This document shows, piece after piece, positions 57,301-63,743 of a DNA stretch of 64,000 nucleotides. The stretch is from Patella vulgata (taxonomy: Eukaryota > Mollusca > Gastropoda > Patellidae), in contig NC_065887.2 in the NCBI RefSeq assembly GCF_932274485.2, positions 40,567,201 through 40,631,200 on the forward strand, given 5' to 3'. How positions within the stretch are numbered: the stretch's first letter is position 1; every line of letters starts with the position of its first letter. The translations under genes and the position numbers were made by a program. The notes beneath the pieces are model-generated. The model did no database searches. It saw only the letters and a program-made list of their open reading frames with translations, and was not told the DNA's origin.

Positions 57301-60300
57301 TGAATAGCGGAAAACAAGGGAAAAACACTAAATACCGGAAAACATCCTAAATACCGGAAAACACCCTAAATAGGTAACCCGGAGCCTGGTCCTCTGTGTG
57401 CGGTTTTGGACCAAGTGAGAGCCGATGAAGGAAGGTCAAGGTCATTACGATGTTCGTTTTACAAATAGCCCCCCCCCCCCAAAAAAAAAAAAAAAAAAAA
57501 TTTCCGATTTTTTTTTCTCCAAACTTTTGTTGATGCCTATTATGTTTTGAATGTTTTAAAAGTCTACCTCCATCATTGACCATATTATATTTTGTATTTT
57601 GATTTTTGTTTTCAGTAAATTTCAGTAAATTTCAGTGTTTCAGTATGTCAGTAGATTAAAAACTGCCCTCGGAGGGCCCCATTATATGCCGGTTGCGCCG
57701 GTCTCCTGATTCTTACCAGTAACGCTGGAATCAGGGTGGTACAAATTAGTGGAAGGCGCGACTAGGCCAACTCCTCCCTAGGTAACAAAAAAATCGCATC
57801 ATAAAACAGCAAGTATCATCAAAAGCGAGTTAATAAATCTCAGAATAGTTCGAGTTGAAGTTCAAGGTTTAACCGCTATGTGTCCTAATCACCAAACGAA
57901 ATGGATGCCACGCAATTCTTGGACAGGCTGTAATCTGAAAAGTGTCTATCCTTTCCAAGAGCTATCCATCTCGTTGGAAGGGCTAAAAATCTACTTGTTT
58001 CTGAGCTTACTTTCATTCCAGGATCAAATATAATCACTTGAATCATAATAATATTCAACATATTCCATCATATTCCGAGGGCCACACACATGATTTTTTT
58101 TCTGGATTACTTTTCGAGCTTTTTTCCCCAACTTGTTGACCAGTTTTCCTTGAGAAAACCCCAACTTTCGCCCAATTGTCCATGAGAAAAGTACATATTC
58201 TATCTTACTACATTGACGGGAAGTGGTAAGCTGGACGTCTGTAAAAAGGGTTGATCGATAAATTTTCAAGGAATGAATTGTTGTTTTTGTTTGTGAAATA
58301 GAGGACTCTAGCCGATGAGGCTACTTTCTCCCAGAACCTCAGGCAACCAATTTGTTTTATGTACTATTATCGTAATAAAACATTACTATGTTATCCACTT
58401 CCTGGTGACTGAAGACTTACACCGAATGCGTATTCGGAAAAAAATGTCCCCGAGAAAATGTTTTTTCCGACAATCGATATTCGAGATGTCTTCTGTTGCA
58501 CAAATTATACTGCACTGTGTAAGAACTTGCATCCTTTGATCTGAAGATTGTAGATGGAAAAGTATCATTTGCACTATTTCAAAGTAAACCTGCATTTTCG
58601 TATATCATCCCGTAATTTGTGATTAATGACAATGACTGTAGAAATAATATGGCTTGAGGAACGAGAGATCTATGTTCGTCACGTGACTGGACAATTCCAC
58701 CCCCGTCCCAGTCTGACGATGATCCCCCCCGAAGCGGCGCGGCGCGGCGCGCTCTCTAGAAAAATCTCGGGCACAGTTTACTCTTCTAAGTTTTCCGGTC
58801 GCTATTTAGTAACCCGGAGTTTGGTCCTCGTGTGTGGTTTTGGACCAGGTGGGCGCTGATGAAATAAGTTCACCCCCGTCCCACCCTGACGATGATCCCT
58901 CCCGGAGCGGCGCGGCGCGCTCTCTAAAAAAAATCGGAATTTTCAGATTTTTTTAAACAATTTCTTCTCCAAAATTTCTCTCAAAAAAAAAAAATTCAAA
59001 ATTTTTTTCCAGTATTTTTCTCTGTAAAATTATTTTCTACGGAATGTTTTTTTGTAAAACCAATTTTTCGGAAAAATTCTATTTTTTTTTTTTGGTGACA
59101 GAAAATTTTTTCGTCAAAAAAATTTTGGAGAAAAAAAAAATCGGACTTTTTTGGGGGGTGGGTGGTGGGGTGGGGGCTATTTGTAAAACGAACATCGTAA
59201 TGACCTTGACCTTCCTTCATCGGCGCTCACTTGGTCCAAAACCGCACACAGAGGACCAGGCTCCGGGTTACCTATTTAGGGTGTTTTCCGGTATTTAGGA
59301 TGTTTTCCGGTATTTAGTGTTTTTCCGGTGTTTTCCGGTATTCAGTATAAAATGGTGTTTTCCGGTTGTTTTCCGGTGTTTTCCTGTGTTTTCCGGTATA
59401 TAGTATGGCCCGTTAGTGATCAGCTATTTTCCAAATTGTACAAAAGAACTCAATATAAAAGACTAGGTTTTGTTATAGGTCCCCATTCACCACGGTGGAA
59501 GCGGGGGTAAAATACAACTAACAAACAACAACAACATACATGCCCTTTGCGCACTACATGAAATTATTTGTCTTGGCAAATCTAGTCCGAATTGAAAAAA
59601 AAAAACAACCTACAAATACAGGATCACTCTAAATTTAGTTTTCTTTCATTTTCTGAACAGTTGGTAAAAAATGTTATTTTCTTGGTGATTGATACGTGTT
59701 TTATCACCCAAAATAACAAAATATGTCATATCATATCTTACAGCGCTAGCTTTAAAATGGGCATTTTATCATATTCAACGCTCTTAAAAGAGTTTGTTAC
59801 ATTCTTTGCTTCAGCTTCATATGTACATACAATATTTTCGATAAAGATATGTTAGGAGTTATTGAAGCTTGGTCAATGCAAATATACTTTTCCCGTTTTT
59901 ATATAATAAATGACATGCTTCAATATACCTTACCAGTGTTTTCCGGTAGTTTTCCGGTGTTTTTCGGTTGTTTTCCGGTATATAGTATAGCCCGGAAAAA
60001 ACTTGGCAGAGTGATACTTGTTGTACTTTCAGGGATTTGTAGAGCGCCCAATAACAATATTATTGTACTGTTTTAAATTGTAGATTTTATTTATTATTCT
60101 ATTCATTCATGTAAAACCAATTTATTACCATTTTATAATAAAATGTATAAAACTCCCGACTTAGAGTTTTGACTAGCATATGAGAGTGAATTTATGGAAA
60201 ATACGGAGGCTTATATATGTATAGTTTACAAGCAGTATCACAATATAACCGAATTATTTACTGTCCTCGTTGCATCGATTCAAATCACAAATCCGCCCAC

Positions 60301-62777
60301 GCTAGAAAACTGCAAATCGGAAGATCTTGGTTTATAAAAAGAATTCACTTTCCATTCCATAAATATTCCAGTCAATTATAGATTTATCTATTTTTGGATT
60401 TGGGAAAATGATTTCTTTTTCCAAATATCACCTTAAACACAGTTCGACTTAGGAAACCACCAAACTATAAATACGTGGATAATGCCGTGATAGCTTAAAC
60501 CGCCATTGTTATTCATTGTCGCGTTACCCACGGGGAAAACGCAATTCTTCCCACAACTTATTTAATAGTGGTTCAACTCTGAACGTAGTTTCCCTGTACA
60601 TCCAGGAACCGCCCTATTTAATCCTTGTCGAAAAACGTTCGAACCCCAGTCAAATTTACTGGGCAACTTTTTACTGTAATCGGCCGCGTGTCAGTCAATG
60701 TGAACGCCTGTACAATGTCAATGTAAAGGAAAATTATAGTGAGAAAATAAGATCTTGCTTACCTCGCTCGAGTCAGTATATGCACGACCCCTTATGCTAA
60801 ACAGCTTGGCAGAATCCACTGAAATCTACATATAGGGTAACGCACAAATTTACTTGATGAAACGAAAGTTATGTAAGCAGGGGGGTGGGGGTGGGGGAGT
60901 TGGTATCGATTGAGGCATCGATTGTTTACATACAGGCTGTAAGACCTCAGTAAAATTGGTTTAAAAAATTAGAAGTTTAAGTGGCTGAATCAATACAAAA
61001 TTATTTTTTCAATGGGCTGCTAATGTGGTCAAAGGGGGTCTATTTTAGGATATAGAGTGTTCAACCCACTCAATCACGTTTTTAGCTTGTGAACACTGTA
61101 GAGGACACAATCTTTATCCGATTTGGTTAAAACTTGAAATGTATGTTTATAACCCACGGATCTCGGTTCCTTTCGATATTCGCGCATATCGGACCATTAC
61201 TTCCTGAATTATAGCCCCTAATTGTACGAAAAGTCGCGTTTTTAGCTTGTAGACCCTATAGATGTCACAATTTTTATCCGATTTAAAAAAACAACATTTG
61301 AATATATCACCGTTACATCCTAAGGATGGTTAAGTTCGAATTTCGTAAAAATCGGACCGAAACCGACGGACAAAATGGCCGCCCCTCGTCCGCAAATAGT
61401 GTCAAAATATTGTGTATCAGGGTTGTGGACCCTCTAGAGGTCACAATTTTGATCCGATTTGGCAGAAACTTGAAATACATGTTTATAACTCAAAGATATT
61501 GGTTCCTTAGATATTCACGCATATCGGATTGTAACGTCCTGAATTATGGCCCTTGATTGAACAAAAAACGTGTGAATATATCACCATTACACACTAAGAT
61601 CTTGGTTCCTTTTGATAAATGTGGATACCCGAACTTAACTTCCTGGATTATAGCCCCTGATTGTTCGAAAAATCGCATTTTTAGCTTGCGGATTCTCTAG
61701 AGGTCACAATTTTTTTCCGATTTTAAAAACCGTTTAAATACATCACCATTCCACCATAATAAAGTTTGAATTCGAATTTCGGGAAAATGGCCGTTCTTTG
61801 TACGCAAATTGTGTAGAAGTGTGTAATACGATGGTTGTGGACCCTCTAGAGGTCACAATTTTTATCCGATTTTGATGAAACTTAAAAAATATCTTTATAT
61901 CCCAGAGATCTCAGTCCCTTTTGATATTTGCACATTTCAGGCCATAACTTTCTGGATTATTGCCCCTGATTGTACAAAAATTCGTGTTTGATTTTAGCTT
62001 GTTCTCTATCCATCTCTTGAAAATGTGGGCGTATCCTGCTTGGCATCCGCTGGTAAACAGTTATATTGTCTTTATTTCCCATGTGTGATCAAAGGGGGGG
62101 GGGGGGAACAGTATGATAGTATAGAGCAGATGACCTCGTTTGGCGGCGTTCCAACATACACCATGCGTGTCCTCGATTGGGCGTATTTCTTCAATTATTT
62201 GCAACATCCTGTATGTCTGCATTTCTTCTGTAAAACGTTTAATACAGAAAATATATAAATTGAGGAATTATTTATATATTTTTCAAATCGTTTGATGTAC
62301 TTGAGTTCAGACATAACTGTGTTTTTTTAGTTACATGCAATATTTATCAAGACCTCGATTAGAAGCATCCACTCAAAGTCCTCGATTTACACCATAAACA
62401 TGTATGTGTGTGTGTAGGTGGCGGGAAGCTGGGGATGGATATATTTTGGCTCGTTACGATTTAGGTTAGTAAAATCGAAGAGCTAATGGTTGATTTGCTT
62501 GAATATTAAATATTGTTCAACAATCATATATTACATCTTTATTAAACTTGACTACGACTGTACACCAAGGGTATTAACCCGCGTCAATATATTTTATATT
62601 GTAGACGACCCATCATCAGTGTATGCGGGTTTAGAGATGGAAACAAGAGCTGAAAACAGCGTAGAGTCAGTTTATCAGGGTTTAGATAATTCCTTGGCAT
62701 GTCAGCCATCATCGAATAAACCTGACATTATCTATAACAATGTACCAACTTCCACTGTACAGGAAGCCTCAGATTAA
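32318..62777 (+). CDS. Gene B: kinase-less paralogue with tyrosine-motif tail
   Basis: Seen: 13 exons give 1,869 nt, 622 residues plus stop: 32318–32394, 33454–33552, 34555–34613, 42242–42412, 47372–47512, 50177–50290, 51238–51489, 51696–51831, 52552–52666, 53214–53489, 53842–53953, 54836–54979, 62605–62777. Using the second EMI pair (39201–39296, 41420–41478) gives 621 residues. Layout: signal peptide, EMI (about 27–78), three Cys-rich EGF-like exons (79–220), beta modules (220–517), one TM helix (about 531–556) and a 65-residue cytoplasmic tail with Y572-AGL, Y589-QGL and Y609-NNV. No FN3 or kinase exon was found. Exon lengths and phases parallel gene A, so the two are paralogues. An EMI–EGF–TM receptor with tyrosine motifs recalls Draper/MEGF10 engulfment receptors, but the other modules do not; function is unknown. 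Confidence 0.82.
33107..33165 (+). mobile_element. SINE-like 3' end, family C
   Basis: CGATATCACCTCGGTGGAAG, CGGACGTTAAATAAAG, CTATTTCACACACA. Also present at 41966. The GGACGTTAAA core is shared with SINE A and B ends. Confidence 0.55.
33454..33552 (+). CDS. Gene B exon 2: EMI domain first half (copy 1)
   Basis: Encodes GWCYYREAYDERYCTCTQYL then CDQGLNSCFNH. Acceptor GTATTTTCAG, donor CAG|GTAAAT, phase 2 to 2. It is Cys-rich and homologous to the exon at 39201 (WCSYSQRYDEGYCVC). Confidence 0.78.
34555..34613 (+). CDS. Gene B exon 3: EMI domain second half (copy 1)
   Basis: Encodes RTKHRTVRRCCSGYTGGECQ. The RT...CCxGY block is the EMI C-terminal signature. Acceptor TGTTTTTAG, donor AAC|GTAAGT, phase 2 to 1, directly compatible with the EGF exon at 42242. 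Confidence 0.8.
34650..34795. repeat. Inverted repeats of a GAATAACG motif
   Basis: CGAATAACGAATAACGAGCA and GCTCGTTATTCGGGATTCG face each other, with a third arm CGAATAACGAATAACGAACC. It can fold as a hairpin. It starts about 35 bp after exon 3 of gene B. Confidence 0.7.
35700..36993. mobile_element. Fold-back element 2 (1.3 kb)
   Basis: The left arm (AGTCCAGGCA..., AATAGAAATGCCGACCA, GTCCCAGTCCGAAATCCGT) recurs inverted at the right end (ACGGATTTCGGACTGGGAC, TGGTCGGCATTTCTATT, TGCCTGGACT). Arms are about 180 bp or more. An ~80-bp tandem copy of the left end sits just outside at 35.6 kb. Target duplication unclear. Confidence 0.75.
37100..37172 (+). pseudogene. Duplicated, frame-broken copy of gene B exon 1
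   Basis: Nearly identical to 32318–32394 but 4 nt shorter just after the ATG, so this ATG runs into a stop and the hydrophobic frame has no in-frame ATG. The donor GTAAGT is kept. The cassette downstream would need the signal exon at 32318. Confidence 0.7.
37905..39095 (+). repeat. Satellite-like tandem repeat family D
   Basis: Units of about 150–300 bp with GAGCATTTTCTGCTxAGGG, TAAGCAGAGATAAGCAATTTG and ATTGGTTGATGCTTTGGGAC. It starts at GTCCCCCGCCTTTCGAAG. Related sequence is at 47680. No gene was seen. Confidence 0.82.
39201..39296 (+). CDS. Gene B exon 2': EMI domain first half (copy 2)
   Basis: Encodes NWCSYSQRYDEGYCVCNTPY then ECAQGWPHCSKT. Acceptor AAATTGCAG, donor CAG|GTATAT, phase 2 to 2, open throughout. 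It can follow the signal exon at 32318 but not exon 3 at 34555 (phase 1), so the two EMI pairs would be mutually exclusive. Confidence 0.72.
39321..40183. mobile_element. MITE family M, copy 4 (enlarged)
   Basis: Ends TAAAGATACATTATGGGAG and GCTCTTGCATAATGTATGTT as in copy 2, but 860 bp long because of extra interior sequence. It begins 24 bp after exon 2' of gene B. Confidence 0.7.
40707..40990 (+). mobile_element. SINE family B, full-length copy
   Basis: A ~280-bp tRNA-derived SINE with A box (TGGCCGAATGGTTAG, 40711) and B box (GGTTTCAAATCCCC, 40772). The body has CCAACCTCGTGGGTTTT and the 3' end is GTGGACGTTAAACCCC with a (CT)n tail. The head is closest to a tRNA-Ser/Leu type, by its A box. 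Confidence 0.88.
41125..41305. mobile_element. MITE family M, fragments
   Basis: CTTCGCTCAGAATAAAGTAA, then two copies of the end ATCTAAATCTTACATTxxxA. Diverged and partial. Confidence 0.5.
41420..41478 (+). CDS. Gene B exon 3': EMI domain second half (copy 2)
   Basis: Encodes RTKYRTARRCCPGYSGGGCQ, differing from copy 1 by six residues. Acceptor TGTTTTTAG, donor AAC|GTAAGT, phase 2 to 1, the same borders as copy 1. Confidence 0.75.
41966..42018 (+). mobile_element. SINE-like 3' end, family C (second copy)
   Basis: CGATATCACTTCGGTGGAAG and the same GGACGTTAAATAAAG, CTATTTCACACAC end as at 33107. Confidence 0.55.
42242..42412 (+). CDS. Gene B exon 4: Cys-rich EGF-like module
   Basis: Encodes ICNGKRGSTACDAYFPDSH, then GTCVSPNRCACSTPGFY and GPTCD. 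Six Cys with the C-x-C...G-F-x...C ending fit an EGF-like repeat with a long first loop. Acceptor TTTATTACAG, donor ATA|GTAAGT, phase 1 to 1. Confidence 0.82.
42580..42668 (+). repeat. 20-bp minisatellite
   Basis: About four units of ATTTGTATCATAACATTTA in the intron after exon 4 of gene B. Confidence 0.8.
42668..42772. mobile_element. Short hairpin element
   Basis: TTATAGCACGGCTTTCATG, then AGTTAACAGGTTTA, pairs with TAAACCTGTTAAC, then GAATGAAGCGTGCTATAA around a GGCCGAAGGCC loop. A ~100-bp near-palindrome of MITE type. Confidence 0.7.
43512..46014. mobile_element. Fold-back element 3 (2.5 kb)
   Basis: CGTCGGCTTTTCGGGTAGAA at the left end and TTTCTACCCGAAAAACCGAC at the right end start ~300-bp inverted arms. 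Inside each arm are tandem units containing ATTTCCAAGATGGCG and AACATATATATTG in opposite orientation. The centre (44.5–45.2 kb) is a more GC-rich unique spacer without a recognisable gene. No clear target duplication. Confidence 0.82.
46120..46320 (+). mobile_element. LINE relic (end of reverse-transcriptase ORF)
   Basis: One frame reads SELDKYLSNVENELCRVAYR, RLRLSNLNIEKGRENS and CKSVVEDELHL before a stop. It resembles the C-terminal region of LINE proteins, where R-x-C-x-x-C and x-EDE-x-HF motifs occur. No other LINE sequence surrounds it; a 41-bp tandem duplication precedes it. Confidence 0.5.
47372..47512 (+). CDS. Gene B exon 5: Cys-rich module
   Basis: Encodes ICSPIANCNQETCTSKTNQL and CSRCGGVVGEQPGFRAYV, ending KQCN. 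Eight Cys, EGF-like but irregular. Acceptor TTATTTCTAG, donor ACA|GTACGT, phase 1 to 1. A copy of the exon end and donor region follows about 53 bp downstream with GT changed to GA. Confidence 0.78.
47500..47612 (+). repeat. Two-copy repeat across gene B exon 5 donor
   Basis: AAACAATGTAACAGTACGT with its following ~40 bp recurs at 47554 as AAACAGTGTAACAGAATGC. Both end TTTGAGxACCTGTGT. The second copy has lost the GT. Confidence 0.85.
47680..48125 (+). repeat. Tandem repeat family D, second locus
   Basis: Same start (GTCCCCGCCTTTCGAAGAA) and units as 37905–39095, about 1.5–2 units, with a SINE B inserted at its end. Confidence 0.82.
48130..48380 (+). mobile_element. SINE B, internally shortened copy
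   Basis: GGTTAGCACGCACGCG, then a gap at the B box, then the body with CCAACCTCGTGGG and a long (CT)n tail. Confidence 0.82.
48871..48910 (+). repeat. Poly-T then long poly-G tract
   Basis: Eight T followed by 32 positions that are G except one C. It could form G-quadruplexes and is a typical place for sequencing error. Confidence 0.9.
49309..49440 (-). mobile_element. SINE A-like element, diverged head
   Basis: On the minus strand it reads GTGGCTTAGTGAATATGGC as A box and GGGTTCGTTCCCAG as B box, followed by a SINE A-like body. It is a distinct, older subfamily. Confidence 0.6.
50177..50290 (+). CDS. Gene B exon 6: EGF-like repeat
   Basis: Encodes ACSWRSDSTPCYPGTCQDEL then NCNCSRGFNGTKCDN. 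It is homologous to gene A exon 5 (CYPGVCSNQ...CQEGF). Acceptor TTCTATTTAAAG, donor ACA|GTAAG, phase 1 to 1. Confidence 0.82.
50465..51272 (+). repeat. Tandem array of gene B exon 7 acceptor
   Basis: About 18 units of ~41 bp: TTTTAGTTATGGAAGGACC, ACTATAACACxCAATATTT. Two subtypes form blocks (TTATGGAAGG early, TTATTGAAGG in the middle), showing stepwise expansion. The final unit is the acceptor and first bases of exon 7. Confidence 0.9.
51238..51489 (+). CDS. Gene B exon 7: ectodomain module
   Basis: Encodes MEGPTIMHNILRIRGSNGD and later AIYTPDVPTTSHPAYIKDF. Homologous to gene A exon 6. Acceptor ATACTTTAG, donor ATAG|GTTTGT, phase 1 to 1. The first 35 or so exon bases are the last unit of a ~41-bp tandem array with about 17 earlier units. 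Confidence 0.82.
51696..51831 (+). CDS. Gene B exon 8: ectodomain module
   Basis: Encodes NDTDAITVPCFINASQDN and IITCRQIFTNLTELSALSN. Phase 1 to 2, as gene A exon 7. Acceptor TATTTACAG, donor TAT|GTAAGT. Contains likely N-glycosylation sites (NAS, NLT). Confidence 0.82.
52150..52237 (-). mobile_element. SINE B 3' fragment
   Basis: (GA)n and G-run followed by CTTAACGTCCAATTGACAC and TAGGTCATTTCGGGACTAAC. Confidence 0.65.
52267..52470 (+). mobile_element. SINE A body, old copy
   Basis: GTGGTTTCCCATTGTCAGTG, GACAGCTGTCTAGTC-like CACAGCTGTCTAGTCC and CCCGGGATCCCGTGT align with the family body. Confidence 0.6.
52552..52666 (+). CDS. Gene B exon 9: ectodomain module
   Basis: Encodes MLEVSFSVSNGGFVVIEDIE and KKYLNGSTRTHTFL. 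Phase 2 to 0, as gene A exon 8. Acceptor AATCATTTCAG; the donor CTG|GTTGGT is weak but is the only one near that gives phase 0. Confidence 0.7.
53214..53489 (+). CDS. Gene B exon 10: ectodomain module
   Basis: 92 codons, phase 0 to 0. Encodes INVDTSAPVEGRIYDGD, a charged stretch with repeated KPE(I/V) and NKT/SKT motifs, then DFYDRESGIKFYQYGFAP. The VDTSAP turn and SGI...Y motif match gene A exons 10–11. Acceptor TTCTTTACAG, donor AAG|GTAATA. Confidence 0.83.
53842..53953 (+). CDS. Gene B exon 11: last ectodomain module
   Basis: Encodes DIIQTTATYASWAAKSDSKY and VITVVAYNGALQPSKPV. Corresponds to gene A exon 12. Acceptor TTTTTTTAG, donor TCT|GTAAGT, phase 0 to 1. The next exon is the transmembrane exon; gene A's linker and FN3 exons are missing. 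Confidence 0.82.
54836..54979 (+). CDS. Gene B exon 12: transmembrane helix
   Basis: Encodes CEYEADTSLFTDWVL, then ITVAVVVVIVGVVVIVVVV, a Val-rich helix, followed by the basic stop-transfer TWKIKRVKPKE. Acceptor CTTTTATAAG, donor GAAG|GTTGGT, phase 1 to 1. Confidence 0.83.
55230..55385. repeat. Tandem repeat with TGACGTCA palindromes
   Basis: About three units of GATGACGTCATCACAGGTTG, ATATATTC, CATATCAACCGCT. Each unit is itself an inverted repeat (GGTTGATAT/ATATCAACC). Confidence 0.75.
56018..56108. mobile_element. Short hairpin element
   Basis: TAAACCTACTCTCCCTCGG, GGTAGAGAAC pairs with GTTCTCTACC, CCTCGGGTAGGTTAATA around a GCCTTCGCCC loop. Confidence 0.65.
56130..56400. mobile_element. 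Hairpin-bearing repeat H, copy 1
   Basis: A ~270-bp unit nearly identical to 63290–63545. Its second half is a near-palindrome: TTGTTTAATGGTCTCGAG at one end, CTCGACCATTAAACAA at the other, with a GGGCCTCACGGCCC loop. Confidence 0.8.
57175..59411. mobile_element. Fold-back element 4 (2.2 kb)
   Basis: Arms carry short tandem units CCGGAAAACACCGG / CCGGAAAACAACCGG next to GGTAACCCGGAGCCTGGTC, inverted at the right end. Flanks show the imperfect 10-bp repeat GTTCGTGATC / GTTAGTGATC. The spacer has poly-A/T stretches and GC-rich CGGCGCGGCGC blocks. A solo end lies at 59934–59996. Confidence 0.78.
59934..59996 (-). mobile_element. Solo end of fold-back element 4 family
   Basis: Repeats of GTTTTCCGGT ending in TATATAGTATAGCCC, like the right end of element 4 (TATATAGTATGGCCC). 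Confidence 0.6.
61060..62010 (+). repeat. Tandem repeat family E
   Basis: Three to four diverged units of 250–280 bp with TGTGGACCCTCTAGAGGTCA, CAATTTTTATCCGATTT, and TATAGCCCCTGATTGT. It sits in the last intron of gene B, and no coding signal was seen. Confidence 0.8.
62605..62777 (+). CDS. Gene B exon 13: cytoplasmic tail with tyrosine motifs
   Basis: Encodes DDPSSVYAGLEMETRAENS, then VESVYQGLDNS, DIIYNNVPTST and EASD before TAA. YAGL and YQGL are YxxL motifs 13 residues apart, slightly beyond the usual ITAM spacing; YNNV fits the pYxN motif bound by Grb2-type SH2 domains. Acceptor TTATATTGTAG. A 7.6-kb intron separates it from the TM exon. Confidence 0.78.
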
Positions 62778-62882
62778 GTAACTTCCATCTTCATAATGAG
62801 AATATGTATCGACCAACTTCCATTGTACAGGAAGCTCCTCGGATAAACTAACTTCCATCTTCACAATGTGAATATGTATCGA
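62739..62882 (+). repeat. Two-copy repeat across the end of the gene B CDS
   Basis: A ~71-bp unit beginning ACCAACTTCCAxTGTACAGG and ending GAATATGTATCGA occurs twice. The first holds the last codons and TAA; the second lies in the 3' UTR. Confidence 0.88.
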
Positions 62883-63284
62883 GAGTATTTGTACAATTAG
62901 AGATTGGTTGTAAATATAATATTTATTGACATTGTTACTAATATTGTAACCAGTGTCTTATTAGTTGAGCCACGTGTCTATTATTCAAGTGTCTTACTCG
63001 TTGAGTCACCGTGAGTATCGATGTAAACGCGCAAATATATACAAAATCCCAGTTGTGTTAACCAGTACATTCTAAAGGTAGCCTGGTATGGCGATTACGT
63101 TCTTCAGCAAGGGATCAAATGTTGTTCATAATTTAGAGGTGTTGCTCAACAAGTGACAATTCTGTGTTAACTGTAAGGACCAGTTTGAATATATATTCAG
63201 TCTAATGTCATGTATTTAGTATCTCTCCAAACGAGGAAATATATCTGTTACATATAGTTTAGTACTATTATTATTTAAAATACA

Positions 63285-63547
63285 AATGTGACGTCATCCT
63301 TTGATGTTGGAGTACTATTATTTCAAATAATCGTACGGGCAATGTGCCAAGCGTAACTTGGTAAAATATTGAACTCGAGTGACGTTTTTCATTGCAAAGC
63401 ACGTGCAAGTGTCTGTATTTTAAGTTGTTTAATGGTCTCGAGCTTAAGACATTGCGTAATACATTGTAAAAACATTCGGGCCTCACGGCCCTCATGTTGT
63501 TATAATATATTACTTAATGTCTCGCTCTCGACCATTAAACAATACTT
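63285..63547. mobile_element. Hairpin-bearing repeat H, copy 2
   Basis: Second copy of the unit at 56130, in the same orientation, with few differences. It lies in the likely 3' UTR of gene B. Confidence 0.8.
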
Positions 63548-63737
63548 AATATACCCTATGTATATCAGTTACTTATATTTTGGTAATTTTACTATTTAAT
63601 ATAAACTAAGTTTATTTCCATATATCCATTTATGTTACTTATATTTTAGTACTTTTACTATTTAATAATACCCTAATTTTCCATATTATTATGGATTTTG
63701 TCGTATTTATGTTTTGTATTTTTATCAGTTCTAATGT

Positions 63738-63743
63738 AATAAA
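63738..63743 (+). promoter_or_regulatory. Polyadenylation signal, gene B (candidate)
   Basis: AATAAA about 960 nt after the stop codon, followed by T-rich sequence. The implied 3' UTR contains a hairpin element near 63.4 kb. Confidence 0.35.

Larger units (their letters stand above)
54980..62604 (+). other. Last intron of gene B (7.6 kb)
   Basis: Contains hairpin repeats, fold-back element 4 with a solo end, and tandem family E. I searched for kinase or alternative-tail exons by motif (HRD, DFG, APE, YxxL beside splice sites) and found none. 60.1–61.0 and 62.0–62.6 kb hold nothing recognisable. Confidence 0.55.

Noticed and set aside
58024-58269. Minus-strand 81-codon frame in the spacer of fold-back element 4.
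   Set aside because: No recognised transposase motif and no flanking coding signal.
54980-62604. A hidden kinase domain for gene B.
   Set aside because: No frame shows HRD, DFG, APE or SDVWSFG motifs in the last intron, and phase fits directly from the TM exon to the tail exon.
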